Of a DNA stretch of 64,000 nucleotides, positions 51,757-61,576 are shown piece after piece. Where the stretch lies: assembly GCF_018449635.1 (NCBI RefSeq), contig NZ_JAAVUV010000019.1, positions 1 to 64,000 of the forward strand, written 5' to 3'. How positions within the stretch are numbered: position 1 is the first letter of the stretch; each line of letters starts with the position of its first letter. Source of the stretch: Caballeronia sp. dw_276. GTDB lineage: Bacteria > Pseudomonadota > Gammaproteobacteria > Burkholderiales > Burkholderiaceae. The position numbers were made by a program, and so were the translations under genes. A model generated the notes under the pieces. That model saw only the letters and a program-made list of their open reading frames with translations, ran no database searches and was not told where the DNA came from.

Positions 51757-52532
51757 GCGTGTCTCGGGACAATATCCCTATGCTGGTCGCGCAATCGGTG
51801 ACAAAAAGCTTTGGGAAGACCTCCGTTCTGCGAGGGATCGATCTGACTGTTCCACAGGGGAAAGTGTTTTGCCTAATCGGAACGTCGGGCTCGGGCAAGT
51901 CGACCTTCTTAAGGTGCATCAATCACCTGGAAACCATCGATGGTGGCCGGCTACTGGTCGATAATCACTACGTCGGTTACGCTGAACGGAACAGCAAGCT
52001 GTACGCGTTGAAGCCAAAAGCGCTCGCCGCCCAGCGCGAGCATATCGGCATGGTCTTCCAGCGCTTCAACCTTTTTCCGCACCTTAGCGTGCTAAAGAAC
52101 ATCACGGCCGCGCCTCTACTGCATCGACGATGCAGCAAATCCGAGGCCAATGAACTCGCCTATTCACTACTCGAGACAGTGGGCTTGCGACACAAGGCCA
52201 ATGCATTTCCATCGGAATTATCAGGTGGCCAGCAACAGCGGGTCGCTATTGCACGCACCCTCGCGATGCAACCGAAGCTTCTACTGTTTGACGAGCCCAC
52301 CTCGGCTCTGGATCCCGAGCTGACCGGCGAGGTCTTGTCAGTCATGCACGACCTGGCATCGGAGGGGCGCACGATGATCATCGTGACCCATGAAATTGCC
52401 TTTGCCCGCGATGTCGCGGACACGCTTGTTTTCATGGACAACGGGAAGGTGGTCGAAACCGGGCCACCGGACCAGCTTTTGACTTCTCCGGTCCATGAGC
52501 GGACCGAGACTTTCCTTGCCAAGTATCGCTAG
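51753..52532 (+). CDS. Amino acid-type ABC transporter ATP-binding protein
   Basis: A 259-residue GlnQ/HisP-type ATPase: Walker A GTSGSGKST, Q-loop MVFQRFNLFPH, signature LSGGQQQR, Walker B LLLFDEPTSALDPE and H-loop VTHE. Complete in all motifs. It forms the energising dimer for the permease encoded upstream. Overlap with the permease gene shows a single operon. Confidence 0.95.
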   Translation: MSVSRDNIPMLVAQSVTKSFGKTSVLRGIDLTVPQGKVFCLIGTSGSGKSTFLRCINHLETIDGGRLLVDNHYVGYAERNSKLYALKPKALAAQREHIGMVFQRFNLFPHLSVLKNITAAPLLHRRCSKSEANELAYSLLETVGLRHKANAFPSELSGGQQQRVAIARTLAMQPKLLLFDEPTSALDPELTGEVLSVMHDLASEGRTMIIVTHEIAFARDVADTLVFMDNGKVVETGPPDQLLTSPVHERTETFLAKYR

Positions 52533-52617
52533 CCTCTGCGGTAGCCCTAAAACGGCGCCCGTGGAATCACCATTGTCAGAGCGCGACCGAAGCGCTTTGA
52601 TCAGAACAGGATCCTTT

Positions 52618-53748
52618 ATGAAACTCGGAATCGACGGATTGAAACTCCCTGAAGCCAAAAAGCGCGGCCCGTTGGGAAGCCTTGATCATGTCAAGGAGCT
52701 TAACCTGAGCGGCATATTTTTCAGCACGATTCTCGATATGAGCCCAAACCTCGACCTTGGCCTGCTGAGAGACATCCGGTTGAAGGCGGATGCACTCGAT
52801 CTTTATCTTGAAGCTGGCATCGGCAAGATCAATCCCTATTGCAGTGCCGAGGCGCCGGAACTGCGAAGCATCGGCGATGGCGACATCATCGCGGGATGCA
52901 TCCGGATGATCGAGGCAAGCGCCGCAATTGGCTGCTTTGAACTGTGGATCTCGCCGGGCAACTTCAAGCCTGCCTATCGAGGCCGGCTGGCGGTTGACCG
53001 CTTTCGTACGGACGTCACCTGGGAAGACCAGTTAATTGCAATCGAAAAGGTCTTGCACAAGCTGGCCCCCGCCGCTCGCGCACACGGTACGCATCTGAAC
53101 ATCGAGACTCATGACGAAATTACGTCTTTCGAAATTGTCCGGCTGATCGAGAAAGTTGGCGCGGATTGCATTGGCGTCGTGTTCGATACCGCAAACGTGC
53201 TGCAACGTGGAGAGCACCCGGTCTTTGCTGCCCGACGCCTGGCACCCTATGTTCGTCAGACTCATATTAAGGATGCCTACGTAGCTCGCGCGCCGGGCGG
53301 CCTCGACTTTCAGACCCGTCGCTGCGGCGAAGGGATCGTTGACTTCGAGACGATCATTCCGATCCTTGCCGCCGCGAACCCTGCATTGAATCTGTCGCTC
53401 GAAGTCGCCCAGTCGACGCATGATAACCGGCGCCAGCCCCACCCGCGCCAGTGCATTCAGATCGACGATCCAGTCTGGCGCGCCGGACACCCGGATCTGA
53501 CGGCCACTGAACTGGACGCCTATTTTGCGATGATCGACGCCTATGAAGCGCGCGTCGCGACTGGAAGCATCCGGGATTGGGAAGAATATGAACGGAGCCA
53601 GTATGGGTATCCTACATACGAGCAGCAGTCTTTCGGATATCCGGAGGCAGTGTCGTTTATCAAGGACTCTGCTCGCCACGTCGAGAGCATTTGCAAGGCA
53701 CGGGGGATTGCGCTCGTACCGTCTGCTGTAGAGGCCAGGTTTGCCTAG
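52618..53748 (+). CDS. Xylose isomerase-like TIM-barrel protein
   Basis: A 376-residue sugar phosphate isomerase/epimerase family TIM barrel. Metal-type ligands are suggested by NIETHDE, GVVFDTANV, RQTHIKDA and a late SLEVAQS. The start MKLGIDGLKLPEAK was chosen for the adjacent CAGGA site; an upstream extension overlaps the ATPase gene. Reaction unknown: family members isomerise or cleave small hydroxy acids, sugars or inositols. Linked by operon to the ABC importer, so it probably acts on the imported ligand. Confidence 0.82.
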   Translation: MKLGIDGLKLPEAKKRGPLGSLDHVKELNLSGIFFSTILDMSPNLDLGLLRDIRLKADALDLYLEAGIGKINPYCSAEAPELRSIGDGDIIAGCIRMIEASAAIGCFELWISPGNFKPAYRGRLAVDRFRTDVTWEDQLIAIEKVLHKLAPAARAHGTHLNIETHDEITSFEIVRLIEKVGADCIGVVFDTANVLQRGEHPVFAARRLAPYVRQTHIKDAYVARAPGGLDFQTRRCGEGIVDFETIIPILAAANPALNLSLEVAQSTHDNRRQPHPRQCIQIDDPVWRAGHPDLTATELDAYFAMIDAYEARVATGSIRDWEEYERSQYGYPTYEQQSFGYPEAVSFIKDSARHVESICKARGIALVPSAVEARFA

Positions 53749-54260
53749 CGAGCCCGGGCACAAGCGACGCTTCTGAGCCGCAGCGCAGTAGATTTGACCG
53801 GGCGGGTCTTTTGCGGGAGATCGGTACGAGGATCGAGGCAGTCAGGCAGATCACTGGGAACGTTGCTCGGTGACCTGTCTGGCTGCTTCGGCGTTTATCA
53901 GGAGGCCGTTAGTGAAGGTAGCAGGCCGATACCTGACAAGTTCACACATTATCGCTAACCCTTGCGCATTGCACGGTCTGTGCATCCACGACTATTCGGG
54001 GTACACAATCGAGGTTTCAATGCAACGCTTCTCGCCGTTTCTGGCCACTATAAGGTGTCGCGTCGAGCGGTCGAATTGAACTTTACGCCTCGGGCGCATT
54101 TGCTCATCGCTCTTGGAAGGTCGACATTGCACGATTCCCTGTCCATTGCGCAACAACGTCAACCTTCACCCACGTGGCGAATTACCCCCTGCAGAGATCA
54201 TTAGCGCTTCTCCCGCGACCTCTACATCGGAGAAGCGCTCATCACCTCCGGACCAGCGTA
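53749..54260. other. Intergenic region between convergent TIM-barrel and porin genes
   Basis: About 510 bases. A GACC-GGGCG-GGTC-TTTT element near 53796-53812 could be a weak terminator for the ABC/TIM operon, and a longer hairpin at 54203-54239 lies next to the porin stop. No supported gene. Confidence 0.4.
54203..54239 (-). terminator. Hairpin downstream of second porin gene
   Basis: Eleven-bp perfect stem AGCGCTTCTCC/GGAGAAGCGCT with a 15-nt loop, 21 bases after the porin stop (- strand). No T-run follows on the - strand, so it may be an mRNA-stabilising or Rho-assisted end rather than a classical terminator. Confidence 0.5.
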
Positions 54261-55397
54261 TCAGAAGTGGTGCCGCATTCCGACGATCGCCACAATCTGC
54301 GAGCTTGCGCCGGAGTTCACTGCGTACGAGCCAACTACGGCCTGCGCTTGCCCCAGGCCATTCTGCCCACTTGCGTGCTGATAGCCGCTGGTTGCGTAGA
54401 CGTCCGTGCGTTTGCTCAACAGATAGTCGATGCCGACATTGACCTGCGAGTACTTTGCTGACGAGTCGCCACTCGATTTCGTATAGTTGTATCCAACGAT
54501 GGTGTAAAAGTCAGGCTTTACCTGCCATGATGCAAATACCGAACCATTAGCATATTTCTCAGTATCCGAGAACGTCGACGATGCGTCCGGTACATACTGC
54601 GAGTAGCTGAATGCGGCACCCAACGTCAACGAACCAAACAGATAATTGCCGGCTACGCGAGCAATGTTGATCGATCTCGCGGACTCGTAGGCCGAATTGA
54701 CCGCGCTGTTGAAGACTGAATCCGCCGTGGTCGTACCCCGCTCGGAGTACACCGCGTTTCCGTTGTCCACGTGCATGAATCCGGTCGCAAGATTCAAATG
54801 CTCATTGGAATATCTGGCTGCTGCAGCGTAACTTTGTCCTGAACCAGTTGCTCCAGCGACGCCGCCCAGACAGTACATCAACTGCATCGTTACGCCGCCC
54901 CAGTTTGGACTTGCCCACTCCACTGCATTGTCAAAATTCATGCTGCCGTCGTAGTTGTCGACATCGCCCGGTGTTGCAAACGTACCAAAGTATGAATCGG
55001 CCGTAACGTTCGACACGAGCATCGACAGCGGGTCATTCTGTCGCCCAAGCATCACCGCGCCCAACGTCGGCGACGTCAGACCGACGTATGCTTTCGCTCC
55101 AAACATGCGACCGTTGTTTCCCAGTGTGCCGTTGTTCGGGTTGTCGTTGCTCTCAAGCTTAAAGATCGCGGCGACGCTGCCCGCGAGATCCTCCCTGCCA
55201 GTCATTCCCCATGAGTTCCCAGACATGCCTCCTGGATTCATTTTCCATTGCGAGCTTTGTCCGCCGCTGTTATGAATGTAAGCGATGCCGTCGTCCAGGG
55301 TTCCGTAAAGGGTAACGGAACTCTGGGCATGAGCGGACGCAGCAAACGCGAACGAGATTGACGCAATTGAGGTCATTCTGGTGATCTTCATGGTCAT
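54261..55397 (-). CDS. GbpC/OmpC-type general porin
   Basis: A 378-residue outer membrane porin. Signal peptide about 3-24 (...AFAASAHAQ), then SSVTLYGTLDDGI, GNSWGMTGREDL and a C-terminal Phe (...GMRHHF). An ATG two codons later (MKITR) is an equally good start. It is the second porin of this window and differs clearly from the first. Likely provides outer membrane passage for the substrates of the neighbouring ABC importers. Confidence 0.92.
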   Translation of the reverse strand: MTMKITRMTSIASISFAFAASAHAQSSVTLYGTLDDGIAYIHNSGGQSSQWKMNPGGMSGNSWGMTGREDLAGSVAAIFKLESNDNPNNGTLGNNGRMFGAKAYVGLTSPTLGAVMLGRQNDPLSMLVSNVTADSYFGTFATPGDVDNYDGSMNFDNAVEWASPNWGGVTMQLMYCLGGVAGATGSGQSYAAAARYSNEHLNLATGFMHVDNGNAVYSERGTTTADSVFNSAVNSAYESARSINIARVAGNYLFGSLTLGAAFSYSQYVPDASSTFSDTEKYANGSVFASWQVKPDFYTIVGYNYTKSSGDSSAKYSQVNVGIDYLLSKRTDVYATSGYQHASGQNGLGQAQAVVGSYAVNSGASSQIVAIVGMRHHF

Positions 55398-55566
55398 GGC
55401 GTAAATATGGATACCTAAGTAAAAGTTGGACTAATTTCCAAAAAACAATGGCTATCGGTTAATGCCCCAAAAACCTGTTGATCTTCCATAAGACAAACAT
55501 CGAACCTTCCCGCTCCGATGGTTCAATGTTCCTTCTCATGGCCGGCCAGTGGCCGGCCAACGCGCG

Positions 55567-56217
55567 TTACTTCCGGCTCCGGAAAAACTCATCCGGAGTC
55601 AATGTTCTGACCTCGAACTGATCCTGCGTGCGGGTGTAGCTGCGCCCGCCTAATCGTCCGACGGCGTCCATCCTTTGCTGATCGATGTGGAGAGTCTCCG
55701 GGTCGATCGTATCGCTGCGCACGAATGCCCCCACCACCTCACCGAGGATGATTTCCCGTGCCGAGCTAACCTGGAGCGTCATGTATCGGCGGCACTCCAG
55801 AGCCGCCGGTGCGGCCACGATCCGTGGGCTACGTACCATCATTCCCGGCACAGTCGCGAGGCGAGCTTCAGCTAGCTCGTCGATGTCGGACCCGAACTTG
55901 ATCGCGCATATCTCCATCTGATCGGTGAGCGCCGTGTCGCAGATATGCACCGTGAACTCGCCCGTTTCGCGAATGTTGCGAGCGGTGTCCTTGAAACTCA
56001 TGTCGTCATGGTTTTCGACGCCGATAGCAACAATCGCGGGATCGTGGGTCAGAACGTTGAAGAAACTGAACGGCCCGGCGTTGGGACGCCCGTCACGGCT
56101 GAGCGTGGTAACCAACGCGACCGGTCTCGGGATCACGGTTCCGATCAGCAACTTGTAACGCTCACGCGCGGTTAGCTTCGAGCAGTCGAAATACGTATGT
56201 CCGGACTTTTCCCGCAT
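55567..56217 (-). CDS. Flavin reductase-like domain protein
   Basis: A 216-residue FMN-binding split-barrel protein of the flavin reductase (DIM6/NTAB) family: TARERYKLLIGTVIPRPVALVTT at the N-terminus (shown in part: GTVIPRPVALVTT), GPFSFFNVLTHDPA and a central FTVHI. Could supply reduced flavin or catalyse a flavin-dependent step. The ATG with GGGGGAG nine bases upstream was chosen; a GTG two codons earlier overlaps the M24 stop. Coupled with the M24 hydrolase, suggesting consecutive steps in one catabolic route. Confidence 0.85.
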   Translation of the reverse strand: MREKSGHTYFDCSKLTARERYKLLIGTVIPRPVALVTTLSRDGRPNAGPFSFFNVLTHDPAIVAIGVENHDDMSFKDTARNIRETGEFTVHICDTALTDQMEICAIKFGSDIDELAEARLATVPGMMVRSPRIVAAPAALECRRYMTLQVSSAREIILGEVVGAFVRSDTIDPETLHIDQQRMDAVGRLGGRSYTRTQDQFEVRTLTPDEFFRSRK

Positions 56218-56219
56218 GC

Positions 56220-57644
56220 TCACTGCTCCCCCGGCACACGATATGTCTCCAACGGCGTGTGGCGACTAAGATTTTCGAAGCCGTCCGCCGTTACGACATA
56301 GCAGTCGCCGATGTTGCAACCAGCCGATTGTGCTTCCAGCCATTGCGTGTGGAGCACGAACACCATGCCTTCTTCCAGCCGGTCGTAATTATGCGAAGAC
56401 ACATTAAAGCTATTCTGGCCGCCCGCCATTCCAACCGAATGCCCGAGATTCGGATTGTGAGGTCCATAAGTGGCAGGATAGACGTGCATCAGCTTGCGCC
56501 CGAGCGCTTCCCAATCGGCATCCGGCACATACTGCATCGGCACGAGTCGCGGACCGCCGTCCTCAGCCGGCTCCCAGTTGTAGGGCATGGTGCGGGCATG
56601 TGGCGACGTAAGCAGACCGTGTTCGATGTAGGAACTGAACGCCGCGTTGTTGACTTCACTGATGAGCACGCCGGGGCGAATCAGCTTTTCTGCACGCTTG
56701 ACGCCTTCGGTACAGGCATCCAGGACCTTCTCCTGCCGTTCGGTGATCTCGCCCACTGCGATCATCCGTGCGGTCTGTGCCGTATATCCCTGATACGTCA
56801 CGTTCGATATGTACAGGTTGATAAGGTCGCCCGGGCGTACGACGTGGCCGTATGGCTTGCCGCAATGCGTACCGTACTGGTTGATACCGATCTGATAACC
56901 GTCGCCGGTTTCTCCGCCGCGGGCAAGCTGGGCGAAGGTGAACGCAGCGTAAATCTCCGCGTCCGTCACGCCGGGGCGCGTGACGTGATAAGCAGCCTGG
57001 GTGCCGATGGAAATTAGCTGTGCGGCGCCCCGGAACATGTCGATCTCGCGCGGAGAGCGCACTCGCTGCATGCGATCGATAATCCCATTGTCGTCGACGA
57101 ATTTCGCCTTGGGCATGAGCTCTTTAAGCGAGCCGAAGAGCGATACGCTGGTGCGATCGCCGAGACGGACGATCTGGCTGGCCGACAACCCGATCTCCGA
57201 CAGGATTTTTGCCGCCGCTTCGGCCGTTTTGTCGATCGACGAACCCGGACGGTCTGCATATTCCCGGCCAATTGCGCCGATCTGCCAGATCCGCTCAACA
57301 CCGACCGGCTCACCGCCAGGCGGAAGAATGACCGATTGGGTAAAGAAGGACAGCAGGATCATTTCCTTGTCGCTATCTGCGGGAATGATCAGCAAGCCTT
57401 CTCGCATCCAGTCGCAGATGTAGCGAAGATATGCGTTCGACGTATGAAACCAGCCCACTGTCCCGGTATGGACGATCAACGCGTCGTGCCCGCCTTGTAC
57501 AGCCTCACGCCGGATACGGCGCACTCGTTCCGCGAACTCTTCAGGCGGGAGTGGCAACGGAGCGGCGAACTGGAAATCGGGCTCGAAGTCCGCGAGCAGT
57601 GACTCGATCGATCGGACGGAACGGTGAGACTTATGCATGTTCAC
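56220..57644 (-). CDS. M24 'pita-bread' hydrolase without metal ligands (creatinase/ectoine hydrolase-like)
   Basis: A 474-residue protein of the creatinase/aminopeptidase P fold: N-terminal creatinase domain (about 35-190) and C-terminal M24 domain. The five metal ligands of dinuclear aminopeptidases are not conserved: Asp positions read Ile/Gln in the GY loop (ISNVTYQGYTAQTAR), and the later Glu positions are His and Gly (GMVFVLH, NIGD). His260 (GINQYGTH, equivalent to creatinase H232) and His402 (GHSVG) remain. This fits metal-independent members such as creatinase or ectoine hydrolase. GTG start with GAGGA upstream. Coupled to the flavin reductase-like gene and close to the ABC importer. 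Confidence 0.82.
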   Translation of the reverse strand: MNMHKSHRSVRSIESLLADFEPDFQFAAPLPLPPEEFAERVRRIRREAVQGGHDALIVHTGTVGWFHTSNAYLRYICDWMREGLLIIPADSDKEMILLSFFTQSVILPPGGEPVGVERIWQIGAIGREYADRPGSSIDKTAEAAAKILSEIGLSASQIVRLGDRTSVSLFGSLKELMPKAKFVDDNGIIDRMQRVRSPREIDMFRGAAQLISIGTQAAYHVTRPGVTDAEIYAAFTFAQLARGGETGDGYQIGINQYGTHCGKPYGHVVRPGDLINLYISNVTYQGYTAQTARMIAVGEITERQEKVLDACTEGVKRAEKLIRPGVLISEVNNAAFSSYIEHGLLTSPHARTMPYNWEPAEDGGPRLVPMQYVPDADWEALGRKLMHVYPATYGPHNPNLGHSVGMAGGQNSFNVSSHNYDRLEEGMVFVLHTQWLEAQSAGCNIGDCYVVTADGFENLSRHTPLETYRVPGEQ

Positions 57645-57702
57645 GATGTGTTATTCCTCTTTTCTGACTACAGACGCCGATGACCGGCGTGATTGGTATT
57701 AG

Positions 57703-58506
57703 TTAGCGGGTTGGGTTGAAAAGCTTGCGGCCGGCAATGACGACCACAAGCGTCAAGGCGATCAGCACGCCCGACATGGCGGCCACACGGACATCTAGTG
57801 ATTCTTCGATCATCGCGAACATCCGCAGGGGGAGAACGGTTGTGCTGGCATCGGCGAGAAACAGCGAGACCGAAACGTTGTCGAGCGACTCGATGAATAC
57901 CAGAAATGCACCGGCCAGAATCCCCGGCACCAGCAGCGGCAACGTAACGCGCCGCATGGTGGTCATAGGCCCTGCGCCCAACGTGGTCGAGGCTTCCGCG
58001 AGAGAGGGATCCATGCCTTGCGCGAGTACTGCCGTTGCGCGGTACATCAGAGGTCCGAACACGACGATGTGGCCCATCACGTTAAGCGCCAGCGACGGTT
58101 GAACACCAACGTGCTCCGATACCACCAGCGCTGCAAGTCCATAGACGAGACTGGGCAGCACCAGCGGCGCGAGCAGCAGCGGTTCCACGAGGTTAGCCAC
58201 GCGACGCTGGACACGCGCTGCGCCGACAGCGGCAGGTACCGCGAACAACAACGACCCGATGACCGCGAGACCGGCAATCTTCAGTGAGTTGAACGCAGCG
58301 ATATGTTCTGTCGAAGAAGCGAGCGGATCGAACAGAGCCTGATACCAGCGCAGCGAAAACCCCTGCGGGGGAAACTGCAAGGTCTGACCGGCTGTGAACG
58401 ACATCGTCAACGCGATGACGATCGGCGCGATGAGATAGAGCAGTGCCAGCCCCCCGATGCCGTACACGAAGATGCGATAAAGAAAGATCGAAACTGATTC
58501 ACGCAT
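57703..58506 (-). CDS. ABC transporter permease (PotC-like)
   Basis: A 267-residue permease with about six helices and the EAA loop TLGAGPMTTMRRVTLPLLVPGI. Pattern fits the second (PotC/YdcV-type) subunit of polyamine/opine importers. The ATG at MRESVSIF overlaps the other permease gene by 8 bases; a longer upstream reading lies wholly inside that gene. Last gene of the - strand ABC operon. Confidence 0.92.
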   Translation of the reverse strand: MRESVSIFLYRIFVYGIGGLALLYLIAPIVIALTMSFTAGQTLQFPPQGFSLRWYQALFDPLASSTEHIAAFNSLKIAGLAVIGSLLFAVPAAVGAARVQRRVANLVEPLLLAPLVLPSLVYGLAALVVSEHVGVQPSLALNVMGHIVVFGPLMYRATAVLAQGMDPSLAEASTTLGAGPMTTMRRVTLPLLVPGILAGAFLVFIESLDNVSVSLFLADASTTVLPLRMFAMIEESLDVRVAAMSGVLIALTLVVVIAGRKLFNPTR

Positions 58507-59332
58507 GGCCGACGAGTCTCCGATGACGGGCGATTGTCGAGAGCGACAGAAGTAAAGCACCAGTGGACATGAGCAGAACCACCGCGATCGCCGACGCGAG
58601 CGGCCAGTCGAACAGCACGCCAACTTCGCGGTAGATCAGTTGCGGCACATAGACATTTCGGGCGCCGCCAATCACCGCCTGTGTAACAAACGACGCGCTC
58701 GTGCTGGCGAACACCAGAATCCAGCCCGCCAGCAGACCGGGCAGCGCGAGCGGCAGCAGCACGGTCAGGAAGGTCCGCCACGGCCCTGCGCCAGAGACTT
58801 CGGCGGCATCCGTCAGTTGTTTGTCGACTCGCGACAGCGAGGCGATCACCGGTAGGATGATCAGCGGCAGATCGATCTGGCACATGGTCAGGATCAGCCC
58901 GGTTTCCGTGAACATCAGACTGATGGGCTGCCCAGTGATCCCAAGGCTAAGGAGAAGCTCGCTGATCGGCCCGTGGCGACCGAGAATGACGATCCACGCA
59001 AAGGTGCGGACCACGTTGCTCGTGAGCATCGGCATCAGGGTCAGAAACACGATGGCCTGCCGCAACCGTGCTCCGCTGTGCCAGTAAAGCAGGGCGATTG
59101 GAATCCCGGTTAGTGTCGTTCCGATCACGGTCAGCACGCCGAGGCGCAGTGTATTGATCAGCACGCGCAGGTTGAACGGATCGCCGAGAAACGCCGCATA
59201 GTGCTCGAGCGAGAAGCCGCTCTTTCCTGCAAAGCTGTAGGCCACGAGCAATGCGAGGGGCGTCGCGAAGAACGCCAGCGAGAGCAGAAGCATTGGCAGG
59301 AGAAGCGGGACGTTGCTCGACCTCATTTCCAT
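58499..59332 (-). CDS. ABC transporter permease (PotB-like)
   Basis: A 277-residue permease with about six helices and the loop SGAGPWRTFLTVLLPLALPG. Matches the first permease (PotB type) of spermidine/putrescine-type importers. Its ATG overlaps the stop of the binding protein gene (TGATG), and its 3' end overlaps the second permease, showing strict coupling. Confidence 0.92.
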   Translation of the reverse strand: MEMRSSNVPLLLPMLLLSLAFFATPLALLVAYSFAGKSGFSLEHYAAFLGDPFNLRVLINTLRLGVLTVIGTTLTGIPIALLYWHSGARLRQAIVFLTLMPMLTSNVVRTFAWIVILGRHGPISELLLSLGITGQPISLMFTETGLILTMCQIDLPLIILPVIASLSRVDKQLTDAAEVSGAGPWRTFLTVLLPLALPGLLAGWILVFASTSASFVTQAVIGGARNVYVPQLIYREVGVLFDWPLASAIAVVLLMSTGALLLSLSTIARHRRLVGHA

Positions 59333-60375
59333 CAACCCCTTGCGACGAGCGCGTCAAACGTGCGCATCCACTCGGCACGGTGTTTGTTGATCAATGTCCA
59401 GTCCGGATACGTCAGCGAAGCGATCTGCTCGCGCGTCACATAGGCGGAGATGCCCGGCGGCAGCGCGACCTGGCGGTTGGTCGGGAACATCTCGGTCGGG
59501 GGCAGTTTCAGCACGTCCTGCGCGGCCTTGGAGATGGCCGCGTTCATGTAGTCGTAGGCTGCATCGACATGCTTCGAACCTTTGGCAAGATAAAGGTTGA
59601 CGGGTGCAGCGGGGGAGCCCGTCTTGGGATGGACAAACTCAGCCTTAAGACCCAGCGCCTTCAGATGCGCGACGTTGTTCGTCGAACACATGAACACGGC
59701 TATCTCTCCCTGCTGAAAGAGCGTCATCTGGTGATTGGTGCTATCGACCACGCTTCTGAGATGCTCGGGATGCGCCTGGAAGAGTCTGAAGACAGCGTCC
59801 ATGTCTCCGGGACCCGTGCCGTAGATTTTTGCCAACTGGGTGTAGGCCATGACTGCCGTGTTCGACTCGAAACCTGTCCAGGACACCTTGCCGGCGTAAG
59901 CAGGGTTTTCGAACAGGTCGCGATAGCCGGTCGGCCGGGGCACCATGTCCGGGTTGTAGGCAATGCCGTTGACCTCAACAGTCACAGTCGGACCGTATTC
60001 ACCCTGGAAGGCTGGATCGAGCATGCTCCAGTTCGACAGCCTGGTTGGATCGATCTTGCGAACCAGGCCGCCTTCGATCGCGACCGCGCCCTGTCCCGGC
60101 GACATCAGCAGCGTGTCGTAAGCCGGGTTATCCGGATTGGCCTGAACCTTCGCCAGTTGGTCCTGTGCCATTGCAGGTGCAATGGTGAGGTCGTAGTGGG
60201 CAGCCGACACAAGTGGCGTCAGTACTCGCCGGTAGGCGTCTTCCCAACTGCCGGGAAACGTGGCAGCTACGAGTCCGCTTGCGGCGCGTGCAGGTCTCGC
60301 GGGCAACATCGCCGCCGCAGCCGCGCCTACCATAAGGAATCCGAAATTACGTCTGCTCAGCGTCATTTGCGTCAT
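59332..60375 (-). CDS. PotD-like extracellular solute-binding protein (Tat signal)
   Basis: A 347-residue binding protein of family 1. The N-terminus MTLSRRNFGFLMVGAAAAAM carries a twin-arginine motif (LSRRNFGFL) with an A-rich core and an ARA cleavage region, so it is probably exported folded by Tat. The body has the PotD-like NWSMLDPAFQG and VNGIAYNPD. Binds the substrate for the PotBC-like permeases. An ATG three codons earlier is the given start. Confidence 0.9.
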   Translation of the reverse strand: MTQMTLSRRNFGFLMVGAAAAAMLPARPARAASGLVAATFPGSWEDAYRRVLTPLVSAAHYDLTIAPAMAQDQLAKVQANPDNPAYDTLLMSPGQGAVAIEGGLVRKIDPTRLSNWSMLDPAFQGEYGPTVTVEVNGIAYNPDMVPRPTGYRDLFENPAYAGKVSWTGFESNTAVMAYTQLAKIYGTGPGDMDAVFRLFQAHPEHLRSVVDSTNHQMTLFQQGEIAVFMCSTNNVAHLKALGLKAEFVHPKTGSPAAPVNLYLAKGSKHVDAAYDYMNAAISKAAQDVLKLPPTEMFPTNRQVALPPGISAYVTREQIASLTYPDWTLINKHRAEWMRTFDALVARG

Positions 60376-60397
60376 GGTTGCTCAATCGCCTATTGGT

Positions 60398-61576
60398 TTA
60401 ACGGTTAATGTCGCGTGGGAAAACGTGACACCGGTCGGTATCGATCTGAATGAAAACCCGCTGGCCAGGTAGATCTGGGGGAGTACCTGCTGCGCCGCGC
60501 ATTTCAGTTGCGCGAATCTGCGCCCCGTTAGCCAGTTCGAGGTCGTGGACGAGCGTCGGTCCGAGCGGCACGGAAACGACGAGACGCGCCTCGATCGTCG
60601 ATGGACCGGAAGTGGCGTGCAGCCGTACATGCTCGGGCCGGCAGGTGACGACCACTGATGCACCCCGGACAAAATTGAGTCTGCGCTTCAGAACGAGAAC
60701 TTCGCCTGAAGTAAGTCGGATAGCAGCGTCATCGTCGCCACTGGATTCGACTATCCCCACAAGCTGGCTTGCTTGACCGATGAAACTGTTGACGAAAAGC
60801 GTCTTCGGTTGATCGTAGACGATGGCCGGGCTATCGATCTGTTCGACACGTCCCCGGTTCATCAGTACAAGGCTTGTCGCAAGGCTTTGCGCCTCTTCCT
60901 GATCGTGTGTGACGATCAGCGTCGTAATGCCAAGCGACTTCTGCAAGCGCAACATCTCAACCTGGAGATCGAAGCGCAGTGCCCGGTCAAGCGCTCCAAA
61001 GGGTTCGTCCAGCAACAGTAATGACGGACGCGATGCAAGCGCGCGGGCGACAGCCACACGTTGCTGCTGACCGCCGGACAATTCACGCGGTAACCGGTCG
61101 CCGAATCCATCGAGGCGGATCAGCGCAAGCAACTCCTCAACCCTTTTGCGCCGGTCGGGACGCGCGACCCGTTGACAGGCGAGCGGATAAGCGATGTTCT
61201 CGGCAATCGTCAAATGAGGAAACAGTGCATAGCTCTGGAACACCATGCCGATTCCGCGAGCACGAGCGGACAGAACTGTCAGATCTGTTGTGCCCAGTGA
61301 GACAGTGCCCCGACTGGGCCGGATCAGACCGGCGATCGCGCGCAGGACCGTGGATTTGCCACAGCCGCTCGGACCGAGCAGCGCGGTAATTTCGCCGGCA
61401 GGGACATCGAAGCTGACATCTTCGATAGCTGGCGCGCCGCTGTTATAGGCGTGTGTCAATGCGCGCACCGACAGGGCACGGGCGTGGGCCGGCACGATCG
61501 ATGCGACCGGTGCGGACACGGTGGTGTCCAACTCGGGGGACAGGTTAGACTTTGCAGAAGTAGTATTGGTCGTCAT
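60398..61576 (-). CDS. PotA-like ABC transporter ATP-binding protein
   Basis: A 392-residue ATPase with a complete motif set: Walker A GPSGCGKST, Q-loop MVFQSYALFPHLT, signature LSGGQQQR, Walker B LLLLDEPFGALD and VTHDQEE. A TOBE-type C-terminal domain (about 300-390) follows, as in PotA. The ATG at MTTNTTSAK was chosen; upstream codons look like leader DNA. First gene of the - strand importer operon, divergent from the GntR regulator. Confidence 0.94.
   Translation of the reverse strand: MTTNTTSAKSNLSPELDTTVSAPVASIVPAHARALSVRALTHAYNSGAPAIEDVSFDVPAGEITALLGPSGCGKSTVLRAIAGLIRPSRGTVSLGTTDLTVLSARARGIGMVFQSYALFPHLTIAENIAYPLACQRVARPDRRKRVEELLALIRLDGFGDRLPRELSGGQQQRVAVARALASRPSLLLLDEPFGALDRALRFDLQVEMLRLQKSLGITTLIVTHDQEEAQSLATSLVLMNRGRVEQIDSPAIVYDQPKTLFVNSFIGQASQLVGIVESSGDDDAAIRLTSGEVLVLKRRLNFVRGASVVVTCRPEHVRLHATSGPSTIEARLVVSVPLGPTLVHDLELANGAQIRATEMRGAAGTPPDLPGQRVFIQIDTDRCHVFPRDINR

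Noticed and set aside
59251..60408. 385-aa + strand ORF opposite the PotD-like gene
   Set aside because: The - strand frame has a Tat signal and binding-protein motifs; the + frame has Arg/His-rich random composition.
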